A stretch of 64,000 nucleotides of DNA from Candidatus Poribacteria bacterium (GCA_022821495.1 JAJEDN010000021.1:1-64000); one strand, 5' to 3'; positions 25,547-34,106 are shown, counted from the first letter of the stretch. The notes: generated by a model from the sequence alone, not told the origin. Made by a program: numbers and translations.

Positions 25547-26734
25547 ATGTGGAGTCGCGGGTTTATTCTTCTTTGCGCTATTGTATTTGTTTTCGGTTTG
25601 GTAACAGGACCGGTGCAGATGCTGTTTCCGGTCTATGCGGAATCGATTTTAGGAAAGAGCGCGCTGTTCGCTGCGTTGTTACGCGCATTACCCATCGGAC
25701 TCGGTGGCATCTCGGCACTGGTTGGCGGAACGCTCTGCGATCGGTTCGGACGGAAACCGACTGTGCTGGTTGGTATGACAGGTGCAGTGGTAGTTGGTGC
25801 ACTTTTCACGACAGAAGTCCCTTTGTTCCTTTGGGGTATTCTCTGCTATGAGGGTATCGCTTCTGGGTTCAAAACTGCTGGTGGACAAACCTACCTCATT
25901 AGTGCCGTGCCATCGGAGCGACTCGGATGGGCAACAGGACTCTACTTTATCAGCAGCACTGTAGGGAGTGCAGTGGGCAGCGCGATTGCAGGAGAAGTGA
26001 TTGACCGTATTAACTATAGTGTTTTCGGGATCGGTGCCGTAGTTTTAGCGGGTGTGTTTTTTGTGGGCGCGTGTGTCTTTTTACCGCGTTTGACGCAGCG
26101 GACTTCTGGCAGTCAGCGGAGGCGGGGCGGGATATGGAAGTCGACGCTTAATATCGAAGCGTATTTGGACCTGAGTCGTCGTCGGACAATGCGGATGTTG
26201 ATCGGTTTACGCGTTTTTCCAACTTACTATTGGGGTTCTGTGAACCTGCTCATGCCGATCTTGATTGCGCGGATTGCTGGTGTGAAAGCGACAGGCTATT
26301 ACGGGGCAATAAGTCTGCTGTTTGCTTTCGGGTGCCAATTGGCTGTTGGCAGAATATGCGATAGAGTTGGACATCGCGCACCTGCTCTTGTGGCGAATGT
26401 AATTGTTACGTTGCTCGCCTTTGGTGTGGCGTTCTTTCATGATTCATTAGTCGCTCTGGAAGTTTTCGGAATACTCGGTGCGGGTGCTGCGTGGAGCCTT
26501 TCGACGACGATCCCTCGGTTTATCAATGAATTTACCGAGCCGCATGAGAAAGGACACGGGGTTGGCCTCACGCATTTGGCATGGAGTACCGGATTTCTTC
26601 TCGGCTACGTCGTAAGTGGCTTTCTCGTTAATATCTCTGTTCATGTTCCATTTATTGTCGCAGGGATTTCTCTGATTTTTTCGACTGGTATTGCTTATAT
26701 ACTTTGGTGGACGAATATTGGAGGCACAAATTAA
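25547..26734 (+). CDS. Major facilitator superfamily transporter
   Basis: 395 aa with about twelve hydrophobic helices. The loop between helices 2 and 3 carries the MFS signature GGTLCDRFGRKPTVLVG, and the repeat of it appears in the second half (GRICDRVGHRAPALVAN). N-terminal helix GFILLCAIVFVFGLVTGPVQML. Length and layout fit drug/sugar efflux or uptake carriers; the substrate is not readable. It follows the NuoEF-like gene on the same strand after a spacer containing a GCTGATGGCTGATTGCTGA direct repeat just before the start. Confidence 0.9.
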   Translation: MWSRGFILLCAIVFVFGLVTGPVQMLFPVYAESILGKSALFAALLRALPIGLGGISALVGGTLCDRFGRKPTVLVGMTGAVVVGALFTTEVPLFLWGILCYEGIASGFKTAGGQTYLISAVPSERLGWATGLYFISSTVGSAVGSAIAGEVIDRINYSVFGIGAVVLAGVFFVGACVFLPRLTQRTSGSQRRRGGIWKSTLNIEAYLDLSRRRTMRMLIGLRVFPTYYWGSVNLLMPILIARIAGVKATGYYGAISLLFAFGCQLAVGRICDRVGHRAPALVANVIVTLLAFGVAFFHDSLVALEVFGILGAGAAWSLSTTIPRFINEFTEPHEKGHGVGLTHLAWSTGFLLGYVVSGFLVNISVHVPFIVAGISLIFSTGIAYILWWTNIGGTN

Positions 26735-26771
26735 CAGTTTGTGCTACTTTCAAACTAAGGAAGGAATGCTA

Positions 26772-27299
26772 ATGATTATTGCAGAACTTGATTTAGAAAA
26801 TGCAGAACATCGTGAACTCACCAATTCCGAATGGCGTTATGGTGATGGACTTGTTCCCGGTGAACCCAATGGCGGTTTGGTTAATTTGATGAAAGAGTCA
26901 CCTGCTCGCCACGCTGATTATGACGATTCGGGTTGGGAAATTTGTGAGGATATCCAGGCAGTCATCTCCGAAGGACTCTGCTTCGGTTGGTATCGGATCA
27001 CTGTTACGATTCCTGAAGCGGTTGATGGAACTTCGGTTGCGGGTTCACAGGTCTGGTTCCACACGTGTATTGACGATTATGGCGAAGTCTGGGTTGATGG
27101 TGAAATTGACTTGGCTTTCGGAGAATCAGGACGCGGTGCCGCCTCCGGTTTCAATACCCCGCAACGCGTCGTTGTTACGGAAAGCGCGGAGCCCGGTGCG
27201 AAACATGTTATCGCATGCTTGGCGATCAATGGTCCGCTTGCCAGACCGGGTGGGGGTATCTTCCTCCGTTTCGCGAAATTGGAATTTGAACGGGAATAG
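26772..27299 (+). CDS. Galactose-binding-like beta-sandwich protein
   Basis: 175 aa from the ATG at 26772, with AAGGAAGG 7 nt upstream; an earlier in-frame reading overlaps the MFS gene and is unlikely. The pattern YDDSGWEICEDIQ ... FGWYRITVTIPE ... QVWFHTCIDDYGEVWVDGEID ... RVVVTESAEPGAKHVIACLAINGPLARPGGG is that of the sugar-binding jellyroll found at the N-terminus of GH2 enzymes and in many stand-alone CBM-like proteins. Here it is alone, without signal peptide or catalytic domain. A ligand-binding or accessory role is the best guess. Confidence 0.7.
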   Translation: MIIAELDLENAEHRELTNSEWRYGDGLVPGEPNGGLVNLMKESPARHADYDDSGWEICEDIQAVISEGLCFGWYRITVTIPEAVDGTSVAGSQVWFHTCIDDYGEVWVDGEIDLAFGESGRGAASGFNTPQRVVVTESAEPGAKHVIACLAINGPLARPGGGIFLRFAKLEFERE

Positions 27300-27400
27300 G
27301 AAACAGAAAGATGGAAGGGCGGAAGGATGGAAGGTTGAAAGGAACTGCTTGCCACCCAATCTTCCGATCTTCCAGTCTTCCAATCTCTTCTTTTTGGAAG
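27300..27400. repeat. GGAAG-rich inverted-repeat element, copy 1
   Basis: The left arm (about 27311-27342) carries three GGAAGG units at 8-9-bp spacing and the right arm (about 27359-27391) carries the complementary CTTCC units; together they would fold into a long imperfect hairpin. A second element of the same build is at about 34107-34188. It lies between the beta-sandwich gene and queC. Confidence 0.65.
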
Positions 27401-27407
27401 AAAATCA

Positions 27408-28094
27408 GTGTTAAAAAAAGCGGTCGTCTTATTAAGTGGCGGCTTAGATTCAGCAACAACACTCGCTATCGCGCGCGCTGAAGGTTACGAAACCTACGCG
27501 ATGAGTTTCCAGTACGGGCAACGACACGGGGTGGAGTTACAGTGTGCGGAAAATGTCGCGAAGGTGTTGGGCGTGAAACAACACACGATTGTTGATATTG
27601 ACTTGCGGGCCTTCGGAGGATCCGCGTTGACAGCGGATATTGAAGTTCCAAAGAACCGTCCTGATACGGAAATGGAAAACGATATACCGATAACCTATGT
27701 CCCCGCCCGGAATACGATTTTTCTCTCCTACGCGCTCGCTTATGCTGAAGTCCTCGTCTCCGATACGATTTTTATAGGTGCCAACGCCATTGACTACAGT
27801 GGCTATCCAGATTGTCGTCCAGAATATATAGAGGCATATCAGACGATGGCGAACCTTGCCACGCAAGCCGGTGTTGAAGGTAAAACCGAATTGAAAATTC
27901 GCGCCCCGTTAATAGATAAAACGAAAGCGGAAATCATCCAAATCGGTGTAGCACTCGGTGTGGATTATAGTCTTACCTTGAGTTGCTACGACCCAAATAC
28001 CGAAGGTAAAGCGTGTGGTGGCTGTGATAGCTGCCTACTTCGTAAGAGAGGCTTTAAAGCGGCAGGCATCCCCGATCCGACCTGCTATCGTTAA
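27408..28094 (+). CDS. queC: 7-cyano-7-deazaguanine synthase (QueC)
   Basis: 228 aa, starting with GTG after GGAAG. QueC converts 7-carboxy-7-deazaguanine to preQ0 with ATP and ammonia, a step to queuosine in tRNA or to 7-deazaguanine DNA modifications. The PP-loop is [17 protein letters not shown] near the N-terminus, followed by [28 protein letters not shown] and [21 protein letters not shown]. The zinc site is in the C-terminus: [22 protein letters not shown] (four cysteines). Length matches the family. QueD, QueE and other pathway genes are not in the window. Confidence 0.96.
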   Translation: MLKKAVVLLSGGLDSATTLAIARAEGYETYAMSFQYGQRHGVELQCAENVAKVLGVKQHTIVDIDLRAFGGSALTADIEVPKNRPDTEMENDIPITYVPARNTIFLSYALAYAEVLVSDTIFIGANAIDYSGYPDCRPEYIEAYQTMANLATQAGVEGKTELKIRAPLIDKTKAEIIQIGVALGVDYSLTLSCYDPNTEGKACGGCDSCLLRKRGFKAAGIPDPTCYR

Positions 28095-28152
28095 ACGTGC
28101 TATCACCGTTTGCTTGTAGACCACTTCTGATGTTTGGTATTTTTTTTTCTCC

Positions 28153-28182
28153 TTGATATTTGTCAATGATCTATCCTATAAT
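28153..28182 (+). promoter_or_regulatory. Sigma70-type promoter placing the start of transcription at the Rpn gene ATG
   Basis: TTGATA (28153-28158), 18-nt spacer, TATAAT (28177-28182). The predicted start (about 28188-28190) coincides with the ATG at 28189, and no ribosome-binding site is present, which together predict a leaderless mRNA. Confidence 0.65.
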
Positions 28183-28188
28183 ATCTCT

Positions 28189-29109
28189 ATGGCACAAGAA
28201 TACGATACGACCGGAAAAGACATCCTGAATGAACAAATCAACGAAATCGCACGGTTTGTTCTGAATGTACCGGATGTTGAGGTGCTTGCAGACCTTGACA
28301 CCGAGCAACAACTGGTCCGTGCGTTTCGCACAGATATTACAAAGCGCGTCCGCTTAAATACCCACGAAGCTGTCCTACATATTGAATTGCAACTCCGTGA
28401 CAGCACGGAAAAACCGATGTGGGCTCGGAACGCACACTATCACGGCTATCTCGTCGGCGAACACCAGATGCCTGTCTATTCCAACGTTATCTACTTTCAT
28501 CCAGACGCTGGCAAAAACGACCCAGGGTACTATGCGTATAGTTGGAATGGCTACGATTATCGACTCAACTATAAGGTGATACGGTTGATTGAGATAGAGG
28601 GACAATCGATTTTAGAGGCGCAGATGCCAGGACTGTTGCCGTTTACACCGCTCATGAAACCCCCTGAGGAGATGCCTCTTGATCAATGGGTGCAGCAGTG
28701 TATTGATGCAACAATAGCCACACCTGTTGACCCACCGACGAAAGGCACATTGCTTTATGGACTCTCCCTCTTCGGGAGTCTCATCCATGACCAAGGCTTA
28801 TTTGAACAAATACCGGAGGAACTGATGCAAGAATCTGCTGTTTTCCAACGCCAACGCGAAAAGTTTATTGAGCAAGGTATCACACAAGGGATTGAGCAAG
28901 GGATTGAGCAAGGGATCGCACAAGGGACCAAAGATGCCACCCTCAAAAGTCTCCTGACAGTACTCAACGCGAAGTTTCACGTAGAGGCAGTGCGTGCCAT
29001 CACCCCGGCACTTCAAAATATAGACGATTTGCAACGCCTTGAACAGCTCCTTTTCACTGCTGTGAATGCGAAAACTGTTGATACCTTCACAGAAGCACTC
29101 TTTGAATAG
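28189..29109 (+). CDS. Rpn-family (recombination-promoting nuclease/putative transposase) PD-(D/E)XK protein
   Basis: 306 aa from the ATG at 28189. The N-terminal domain has the features of the Rpn/DUF4351-type nuclease fold: VEVLADLDTEQQLVRAFRTDITKRV and AVLHIELQLRDSTEKPMWARNAHYH, where the ...LHIELQ segment supplies the E-x-Q/K core. A tail of repeated EQGI units (ITQGIEQGIEQGIAQG, about 238-253) precedes a helical end. Rpn proteins are frequent in multiple copies and stimulate RecA-independent recombination; many are associated with phage defence. The start lies exactly at the predicted transcription start, so this gene may be read without a leader. A MITE follows 54 bp downstream. Confidence 0.75.
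   Translation: MAQEYDTTGKDILNEQINEIARFVLNVPDVEVLADLDTEQQLVRAFRTDITKRVRLNTHEAVLHIELQLRDSTEKPMWARNAHYHGYLVGEHQMPVYSNVIYFHPDAGKNDPGYYAYSWNGYDYRLNYKVIRLIEIEGQSILEAQMPGLLPFTPLMKPPEEMPLDQWVQQCIDATIATPVDPPTKGTLLYGLSLFGSLIHDQGLFEQIPEELMQESAVFQRQREKFIEQGITQGIEQGIEQGIAQGTKDATLKSLLTVLNAKFHVEAVRAITPALQNIDDLQRLEQLLFTAVNAKTVDTFTEALFE
28867..28926 (+). repeat. Tandem 12-bp repeat inside the Rpn gene
   Basis: The coding unit GAGCAAGGGATT and close variants repeat about four times, encoding the EQGI run. In this family the copy number of this segment is variable, so slippage is possible without changing frame (unit is a multiple of 3). Confidence 0.7.
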
Positions 29110-29163
29110 AAGTAGGGAATTATTCTTACAGAGGAGATTCAGGCCTTCTTCAGAGATCCAATA

Positions 29164-29266
29164 TAGGACTTACGCATCCGCTCTTAAAGTCCCCCTGATA
29201 AGGGGGATTTAGGGGGTTTAAACTAAAAAAAATCTGCCATCGCGTGCTGAATTTGCGTAAGTCCTA
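29164..29266. mobile_element. MITE, 103 bp, with 13-bp terminal inverted repeats
   Basis: Left end TAGGACTTACGCA (29164-29176) and right end TGCGTAAGTCCTA (29254-29266) are perfect inverted repeats. The flanks 29159-29163 and 29267-29271 are both CAATA, a 5-bp target duplication. Inside is a CCCCCT/AGGGGG hairpin (29191-29206). No ORF is present. The same GCTGCGTAAGT(C/T)CTA end appears next to palindromes at 44150 and 50691. Confidence 0.85.
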
Positions 29267-29303
29267 CAATATTTGAAGGCACAGGACGTTTGACCTAAAA
29301 ATT

Positions 29304-30035
29304 ATGATAAAAGCCGTTTTCTTTGATTTTTACCAGACGTTGGGGGTTTGGGGGCAATCACTTAGACCGAGAGTTGAAAAAATCGCAGCTCGGTATGCCT
29401 GTGAAATTGAGTGGGAACGCTATGACACAGCACGCGGGAATCTCTATGCGGATGCGTCAGGATCCGATCCAATAACCCACGATCTTCTGGAGACGATGCA
29501 GCAGATTATCGACAGTTACCGAGGTTTTCTGGCGGCACTCGGGGTTCGGGACTACTTAGACCAAATGACATGGGAGTTGCTACAATCTGAGCACTCCCTT
29601 TTTGCTGCCAGTGCTGCGACGCTCTACGATGACACTGTCCCGACCCTTCAACATTTGCGAGATGAGGGTTTCAAGTTAGCGATTGTTTCTAATTGGGATA
29701 CACCGTTGGACCCACTCACCGAACGGTTGGGAATTGCCGACTATTTTGACACGATTACCTCTTCACATGATGAACGTGTCCGCTCCGCAAAACCGGATTC
29801 GCATATCTTCAACTATACACTTGAAGCGGTTGGTGTTTCGGCAGCGGAAACCGTCCACGTGGGCGATACCTATGAAGCGGATGTCATCGGCGCGAGGCGC
29901 GCGGGCATTCACCCAATATTTATTGACCGAGACAGCAGCCAAGTCGGTAGATGGAATAGGGTCGTGACAATCCAGAGTTTATCCGAATTACCGGTACTAC
30001 TTTCCGATCGCGAATTGTTTGTGATAGAGGAGTAG
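29304..30035 (+). CDS. HAD-superfamily hydrolase, tandem copy 1
   Basis: 243 aa. Motif I is AVFFDFYQTLG (nucleophile Asp; position +2 is Tyr rather than Asp), motif II LAIVSNWDTPLD, motif III lysine in RSAKPDSHIF and motif IV VHVGDTYEADVIGARRAG. The D-F-Y pattern in motif I is that of 2-haloacid dehalogenase-type and related HADs, where the +2 acid/base Asp is absent. The cap domain is the helical C1 type between motifs I and II. Closely related to the next gene, evidently a local duplication. Substrate unknown. Confidence 0.85.
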   Translation: MIKAVFFDFYQTLGVWGQSLRPRVEKIAARYACEIEWERYDTARGNLYADASGSDPITHDLLETMQQIIDSYRGFLAALGVRDYLDQMTWELLQSEHSLFAASAATLYDDTVPTLQHLRDEGFKLAIVSNWDTPLDPLTERLGIADYFDTITSSHDERVRSAKPDSHIFNYTLEAVGVSAAETVHVGDTYEADVIGARRAGIHPIFIDRDSSQVGRWNRVVTIQSLSELPVLLSDRELFVIEE

Positions 30036-30083
30036 TATCCTTTTATCGCGAACCTTCCCGAACAGAGGATTAATTATTAAAAA

Positions 30084-30791
30084 ATGGTGAAAGCGGTTTT
30101 CTTTGATTTTTATAAGACGCTGTCTGTTCACGGGGAACCGTCGTTTGAAGTAAGTCTTCAAAAAATTGTAGAGCGGTATCGCGTTGAAATTAATTGGGGA
30201 CGCTATGAAGCAGCAGTGGGGAATCTCTTTACTGCTACATCGGCATCCGATCCTGCTAATCATTCACTCTTGGAATGGTTGACGACTGTGATAACACGAG
30301 AATGCGAATTTTTGACGAAACTTGGCGTTCAAGCACATGTGGAACAGATAGCGTGGGAACTATTGCAATCTGGACACCCGCTGTTTGGTGTTACCAATGC
30401 GATACTCTACGACGATGTCGTTCCGACCCTTGAGCATTTGCGGGAAGCGGGTTTCAAATTAGCGATTGTTTCCAATTGGGATACACCCTTGGACCCGCTT
30501 ACCGAAAGGTTGGGGATCGCCGACTATTTTGATACAATCACTGCTTCACATGATATGCGTGTCCGATCCGAGAAACCGGATCCACATATCTTCAACTATA
30601 CGCTCAAGGCAGTTGGCGTTTCGGCGGAAGAGGTTGTCCATGTCGGGGATACATACGAGGCGGATATCGTTGGGGCGCAAAGTGTAGGCATTCGTCCGAT
30701 ATTGCTGGACCGGGACGGCACACAAGCCGATAGGTGGGATGAGACAATTCAGAGTCTTGCTGAATTATCTGAAATGCTGATGCCACATTAG
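30084..30791 (+). CDS. HAD-superfamily hydrolase, tandem copy 2
   Basis: 235 aa. Same motifs as copy 1: AVFFDFYKTLS, LAIVSNWDTPLDPLTERLG, RSEKPDPHIF and VHVGDTYEADIVGAQSVG. Long stretches are identical between the copies (for example DPLTERLGIADYFDTIT), while the cap domain and the C-terminus have diverged, consistent with different substrates. It begins 48 bp after copy 1 and reads the same way. The Tyr at motif I +2 is shared. Likely a phosphatase or dehalogenase-type hydrolase. Confidence 0.85.
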   Translation: MVKAVFFDFYKTLSVHGEPSFEVSLQKIVERYRVEINWGRYEAAVGNLFTATSASDPANHSLLEWLTTVITRECEFLTKLGVQAHVEQIAWELLQSGHPLFGVTNAILYDDVVPTLEHLREAGFKLAIVSNWDTPLDPLTERLGIADYFDTITASHDMRVRSEKPDPHIFNYTLKAVGVSAEEVVHVGDTYEADIVGAQSVGIRPILLDRDGTQADRWDETIQSLAELSEMLMPH

Positions 30792-30792
30792 G

Positions 30793-31476
30793 TTATGGTG
30801 AAATCGGGTCGCCTGGCTGCCAACGCGGGCCTAAGAATTCTGGGAAGAAAAAAAGAAAAATATGCGGAAAAACGTACCACAAGGCTTTGTTCAAAGTCCA
30901 ATAAATCGCATAAGAGATGCATACGTTACAAAGTGCTTGTACCCACCTAATTTGGAAGAAAGTTTGAACCACTGGGACAAGGATGAGCGCGAAACAGATG
31001 TGACCTGCAATGTTAATCAGTTGCGCTGCGAGTTCAAATGGAGCGAACGCCTCAGTGATCGCTGCTAATGATTCTTGTGAATTTGTCGTGCTATATTCAA
31101 GCGTCCTGAGAGCCGGAGGCAGACCGATGACAATCAAAATGAAATGAATTAGTGTGGCTGCCAACAGAATGAAATGACATATACCTATCGTTTTAAAGAA
31201 AGTTCGGAAAACGCCTTCGCTTTTGTAAAGTAACCGACACCCCCAAAAGAGGAGAGCACTTATCAGGATCCAATTGATCAATGCTCCAGCGATAGCGAAA
31301 AACCCGCTGATAACGTGCATATTCGGCAAGGTTTTGAATAAATCCAATTTGAATAAATCCAAATATTCAAACAGATATAGCCTCTCCGAAAATTTAATTA
31401 CACCGTTCAACAGAACAATTGCCAGCGGCAACCATATTTTGGGTGTCCAGTTGACGATACTTTTGAAGCGTTGCAT
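30793..31476 (-). CDS. Multispanning membrane protein, YIP1-like
   Basis: 227 aa from the ATG at 31476 (MQRFKSIVNWTPKIW), which has AAGGAAAAC upstream; in-frame codons further 5' lack a site. About five hydrophobic segments: IWLPLAIVLLNGVI, VISGFFAIAGALINWILISALLFWG, TIGICHFILLAATLIHFILIVIGL, LINIAGHICFALILVPVVQTF and the aromatic end WYVFPHIFLFFFPEF. The arrangement of five helices with a conserved middle segment resembles bacterial YIP1-domain proteins (Pfam Yip1), whose function is unknown. It is convergent with the HAD pair (1 bp apart). Confidence 0.65.
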   Translation of the reverse strand: MQRFKSIVNWTPKIWLPLAIVLLNGVIKFSERLYLFEYLDLFKLDLFKTLPNMHVISGFFAIAGALINWILISALLFWGCRLLYKSEGVFRTFFKTIGICHFILLAATLIHFILIVIGLPPALRTLEYSTTNSQESLAAITEAFAPFELAAQLINIAGHICFALILVPVVQTFFQIRWVQALCNVCISYAIYWTLNKALWYVFPHIFLFFFPEFLGPRWQPGDPISP

Positions 31477-31568
31477 GCTGTTTTCCTTCTTTCCATAAAA
31501 ATTCATTACAGGGTTATAGATCCTTCCTACCAAACCCCGAGCGCAGAACCCACAACCCTTATTCAGGC

Positions 31569-31751
31569 TTAGTGTGTGTCAATAAGAGAAAGATAAGGCT
31601 TCATGTCCCATAATAGGATAGTGCCATCGTAGCTGCCACTCACCAAAAGCGCGCCATCCGGTGAAAAGGCGAGGGACTGAATATTGGTCGGATGACTCCA
31701 GAAGGTGGCGATATTTTCGCCGGTAGCAACGTCCCTCAAACAGATGGACAT
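31569..31751 (-). pseudogene. 3' remnant of a WD40-repeat gene
   Basis: 60 codons, reading SICLRDVATGENIATFWSHPTNIQ then SLAFSPDGALLVSGSYDGTILLWDMKPYL. This is the end of one WD40 blade plus one complete blade and the usual WDM finish. Nothing resembling a start or earlier blades lies upstream, where a palindromic repeat (31811-31837) sits instead. A deletion probably removed the 5' part of a longer beta-propeller gene. Confidence 0.75.
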
Positions 31752-31810
31752 TTTACAATAACCTAAGTTTCCGTCTTTGTAGTCTCATCTTTTAGATTGT
31801 GTTCCGCTGC

Positions 31811-31837
31811 GTACGCAAACTGGGAAGTTTGCGGTAC
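31811..31837. repeat. Palindromic spacer repeat next to the truncated WD40 gene
   Basis: GTAC-GCAAACT then a 4-nt loop and AGTTTGC-GGTAC; eleven paired positions with one bulge. It lies 60 bp 5' of the WD40 remnant, on the side where the gene is truncated. Confidence 0.6.
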
Positions 31838-31873
31838 AAAGCTTCAATTTTCGTAGGAACGTTCAAAAATCGC

Positions 31874-32647
31874 TTAAGGCATCCAGACATTCCATTCCTC
31901 TTTTTTCTCCCATTTGCGGCATGCGAGACATAAACACATATATCGGATTGCGAAACGCGGGACAGAACTGACATTCATTGTGCCGTTATGGGGTAGCAAG
32001 TGGTGAAAAAATGGTACGTCTCCCTGTTTGGTGATGACTTCTATGGGGTCACCTAAATCCATCTCTCGAAACTGTGCCTTCATATCACGGATATGGTTAG
32101 AGAACCCTGGATTGTTTTTGCGGAATTCACGGATGCGTTGTGGACCTTCGGGCCATACTATTGTTGTTCCGCTGTGCGCGTTCGCATCGGTGAGATAGGT
32201 TAAACTGGTCACTCGAAATGTTCCGGGATCTAATTGTATATCTCGGAAGTCGCCATCTAAATGGGGCGACGGTCTTTTCCACTCGGCTGAAACGGGGAAT
32301 TTATTGATTGCCCAGATGCCATCAGGCTGCTGCCTTTCACAATGCGGGATTTCTGGGTATTGAGTGGCGAGTTGTTTGAGGATAGCGAGATAATCAGGTG
32401 TGCAACATGCCAAAACATCTGGATGCGTAACACCGAAAAGTTCGGTCAGAGCGCCCGTCCTGTGCATGTAAAACTCAGAGGCAGGTGGATGTTTGCAATC
32501 TGCCCATGAACTCGGATTATCAGCATCCATGCCCATCATGTGCCACATCGCTTCCCTCGCTTTTGTGATAGTCTCTTGTGGAATTAAATCGGAAAGAAGT
32601 AGATAGCCTTGTTCTTCAAATTGTGCTAATTGCTGTTTTGTTAGCAT
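31874..32647 (-). CDS. Phytanoyl-CoA dioxygenase (PhyH) family protein, copy 4
   Basis: 257 aa. Typical N-terminus LTKQQLAQFEEQGYLLLSDLIP. The iron site reads SPHLDGDFRD (His-x-Asp) and HHLLPHNGTMNVSSVPRFAIRYM (distal His and Arg). A Trp-Pro rich segment (GTTIVWPEGPQRI) sits between. Preceded by AGGGAAGG. Oxygenates an unknown substrate with Fe(II) and 2-oxoglutarate. The C-terminus is basic and Trp-rich (CRKWEKKEEWNVWMP). The LarA-like gene lies 82 bp upstream on the same strand, so the two may form an operon. Confidence 0.87.
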   Translation of the reverse strand: MLTKQQLAQFEEQGYLLLSDLIPQETITKAREAMWHMMGMDADNPSSWADCKHPPASEFYMHRTGALTELFGVTHPDVLACCTPDYLAILKQLATQYPEIPHCERQQPDGIWAINKFPVSAEWKRPSPHLDGDFRDIQLDPGTFRVTSLTYLTDANAHSGTTIVWPEGPQRIREFRKNNPGFSNHIRDMKAQFREMDLGDPIEVITKQGDVPFFHHLLPHNGTMNVSSVPRFAIRYMCLCLACRKWEKKEEWNVWMP

Positions 32648-32729
32648 ATTTTACCTTCCCTCTGCGGTTCAAGATGCTCTTTCATCTGTGTCTCCCTATA
32701 TTGTACCCTAAAATACGGCTTCGGCAAAT

Positions 32730-34007
32730 TTACTCACTGAACCGCGAGCGGAGTGCCCACAGACCTTGTCCGGGTTCGCTGATGTAGAAAAAGCCTCCGT
32801 CGTTAAAACCGTCAACAAGTGTTTCTGGGTTGTATTCGGCAATCACTTCGTTGAGGGATGCCCATTGGTAGCCAACCGATTCGATTTCGGCTTGGGTGAG
32901 GTGTTCTGTCGCATAAGTAACTTGGAAACGTCCTTCGGTACTGCCGTGGATTAGGTGCGCCGCGGCGGAGAGGTTTTCTTGCAGTTCCGAGTTTTCTGAG
33001 ACGGCGTTGAGTGTCACAGGCGTGCCGCAGTAGCCGTATTTACGGATGAGTCGATCAATTTCAGCGTCTTCGCCAAACTCGCGGAGTCCGGGTGCGATGA
33101 TGATCAACTCGCCGTCGTCCGCCATCGCCATCCGTGTCCGATAGATTGCTTTGTTGCCGAGCCATGTGCTTTTGAATTCCCTCGGATCCAAGTAGACGAC
33201 CACTTTCGATAGCGGCGCGTCCAAGAACGTCATATTAACGGCTCTGCTCAATTCGGCGGCGGTTTCAAATGTTTGTGCATCGTCGCCGATGTAAAGTCCG
33301 CGCATCACGCGCGCGCCAGTAGTATCTGCATCCATGACGCTCATGACGTATAAAATACCGAGTTGTTTTAGGTAGTTTGCATGCGCGTAATTTAGCACTC
33401 TCCTGACAGAGGTATCCGTGCGACCCATGAGGCGTTCCATACCGTCTACGGCACCAAGGAAATGCGATTTGTTGATTGTCTCAACACCACCTGTACCGAT
33501 GAGGATGTTCTTAAATCCGTTGGCGATGCCGATGACTTCGTGTGGGATTACCTGTCCGACGGAGATGATAAGTTCATAATCGCCTTCTACAAGGCGACGG
33601 TTCACGGCGATAGGGATGCTATAGTCGAGTTTGCCAGCTGACACTTCTTGGACAAATTCGGACGGCACTTCACCGAAGTCGTGTAATCCGGTCCGCCAGT
33701 TATGGACATGGTATGTTGCTTTGGGTAAATCACCGTACATCTCGGCGATCTGTGCTTCGGTCATTGGGGCGTGTGTGCCGATGGCGGGCAATATGTCGAA
33801 GGTTGTGCCGTTTGCGGTGTCCCACAATTCATAGAGGATTCGGGTGAGTTCGCCAGCGTTGGAGTGGAGGCGTGTTATGTCCGGTGGGATCACCAAAATC
33901 TTTTTCGGGATGCCGCCCAATTTGAGGAGTGCTTCGTGTAGCAGTGCGCGTTTTTCTTCGGTTGTGATGACGGTGTTTTTTCCGCCATGAGCAACATAAG
34001 TCGACAT
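32730..34007 (-). CDS. LarA-like (DUF2088) racemase family protein
   Basis: 425 aa. The N-terminal LarA-type domain is visible: ILVIPPDITRLHSNAGELT (PPDxTR), LPAIGTHAPMTEAQIAEM (GTHxxMT, catalytic His of LarA), YHVHNW, then VGQVIPHEVIGIANGFKNILIGTGG, where PHE...GFKNI supplies the second His and the lysine that holds the nickel-pincer cofactor in lactate racemase. LarA enzymes racemise or epimerise 2-hydroxy acids. The maturation genes larB, larC and larE are not in the window. Substrate specificity cannot be read. The start at 34007 follows CCGCAAGGAAA, a context also seen before the TPR gene at 48577. Confidence 0.82.
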   Translation of the reverse strand: MSTYVAHGGKNTVITTEEKRALLHEALLKLGGIPKKILVIPPDITRLHSNAGELTRILYELWDTANGTTFDILPAIGTHAPMTEAQIAEMYGDLPKATYHVHNWRTGLHDFGEVPSEFVQEVSAGKLDYSIPIAVNRRLVEGDYELIISVGQVIPHEVIGIANGFKNILIGTGGVETINKSHFLGAVDGMERLMGRTDTSVRRVLNYAHANYLKQLGILYVMSVMDADTTGARVMRGLYIGDDAQTFETAAELSRAVNMTFLDAPLSKVVVYLDPREFKSTWLGNKAIYRTRMAMADDGELIIIAPGLREFGEDAEIDRLIRKYGYCGTPVTLNAVSENSELQENLSAAAHLIHGSTEGRFQVTYATEHLTQAEIESVGYQWASLNEVIAEYNPETLVDGFNDGGFFYISEPGQGLWALRSRFSE

Positions 34008-34106
34008 TTTTTGTATTTCCTTGCGGTTCGGTTAGGAGAGTCGTGGTAACAACGTTCCTTTCCGTATATCCAGCGCGCCCGTTGGTTGCGCTTCCCAAAT
34101 CGTAAT

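Noticed and set aside
27466..27866. Minus-strand frames inside queC
   Set aside because: QueC is complete with all motifs in one frame; the others are shadows.
28867..28926. Tandem repeat in the Rpn gene as a CRISPR or regulatory array
   Set aside because: It is in frame, encodes EQGI units common in this protein family and has no spacers.
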